From the NCBI RefSeq assembly GCF_038443705.2, contig NZ_CP151767.2, forward strand, positions 62,001 to 126,000: 64,000 nt of DNA, written 5' to 3'. The position numbers and the translations under genes were made by a program. Under the pieces are notes generated by a model. That model made no database searches. It was not told the DNA's origin and saw only the letters and a list, made by a program, of their open reading frames with translations. This document shows positions 63,792 to 64,000 of this stretch, piece by piece; the stretch's first letter is position 1; each line of letters begins with the position of its first letter. The stretch comes from Yoonia sp. SS1-5. GTDB lineage: Bacteria > Pseudomonadota > Alphaproteobacteria > Rhodobacterales > Rhodobacteraceae.

Positions 63792-64000
63792 TTGTGACCT
63801 CCAATGATGTGCGGTAAAGCGAGATTTTGTGGTCGAGGAAATGCTTGCAGGCTTCCAGTTCGGCTTGCCGATGCGCCAATGTGACGGCGTGCTGTTCAAG
63901 CAGGGCAAGCCGCTGGGCGCGCTCTTGCGGGTCGTCACTGTCGGGCGCGTGGGCCGAGACCGCAAAACGTTTGACATTATCAAGCGGCATCCCGGTGGCG
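63784..64000 (-). CDS. MerR-family regulator, 5' end outside the window
   Basis: Only the C-terminal ~72 residues are inside. GMPLDNVKRFAVSAHAPDSDDPQERAQRLALLEQHAVTLAHRQAELEACKHFLDHKISLYRTSLE matches the second half of the MerR helix-turn-helix wing and the dimer coiled coil. It overlaps the aldo/keto reductase start, suggesting control of that gene. The effector region has no cysteine sensor in the visible part. Confidence 0.82.
   Translation of the reverse strand, partial: ATGMPLDNVKRFAVSAHAPDSDDPQERAQRLALLEQHAVTLAHRQAELEACKHFLDHKISLYRTSLEVTNG

Noticed and set aside
1..64000. CRISPR arrays, tRNA and rRNA genes
   Set aside because: No regularly spaced repeats and no cloverleaf or rRNA-like sequence were recognised on either strand by eye.

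Overview
The window looks like a chromosome segment of a Roseobacter-group alphaproteobacterium (Rhodobacteraceae). The right-hand third carries a housekeeping neighbourhood that I associate with that family: dusA, tatABC, pcm, surE, an NlpD-like LysM/LytM gene, purF, cvpA, radA and alr. GC content is high, except in a visibly AT-richer stretch at about 21.8-28.9 kb. No rRNA, tRNA or CRISPR array was recognised.

Layout. (1) 1-8.1 kb, probably resident: a polyamine-type ABC importer (cut at the left edge), a winged-helix/TPR regulator, cysK, a di-haem peroxidase-like protein and a secreted protein. (2) 8.3-28.8 kb, accessory: two identical 1,180-bp IS481-family copies, a decayed luxR, a plasmid/ICE-type cassette (DUF736, membrane protein, DUF2493, Toprim, ParB-like, DUF932) with repeated structured leaders, a type IV AbiE toxin-antitoxin pair, an IS1182-type element, and a three-gene module. 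That module is a double-GHKL ATPase (pseudogene here), a receiver-like protein and a cytosine-5 DNA methyltransferase, and is the best candidate for an under-described system. (3) 29.3-36.9 kb: a LysR regulator divergent from a redox/thiol operon (two secreted proteins, a frameshifted glutathionyl-hydroquinone-reductase-type gene, a CDGSH-glutamate synthase fusion, a hemerythrin and an intact GST paralogue). (4) 37.1-44.3 kb: two decayed tyrosine integrases bracketing a copper-handling block (Grx-MauE fusion, CsoR, CopD, CopC, cytochrome c, DUF411, a small Cys/His/Met protein, a Spy-like protein and a Crp-type regulator) with two CsoR-like operators. (5) 44.4-64 kb, core: dusA with an integrase remnant at its 5' end, TauE, a WYL regulator, tatABC, then mostly minus-strand housekeeping genes. 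A 270-bp MITE-like inverted-repeat element interrupts this stretch.

The region from about 8.3 to 44.3 kb reads as a mosaic island whose right edge is the 5' end of dusA. It is in partial decay. I reconstruct six broken genes (luxR, GHKL ATPase, GST, two integrases and a TPR-like gene in the core part). In the four that carry only small lesions, or small lesions plus a clean IS insertion, undoing the proposed lesions restores a length divisible by three. All starts, families and regulatory sites were read by eye. No database search was possible.
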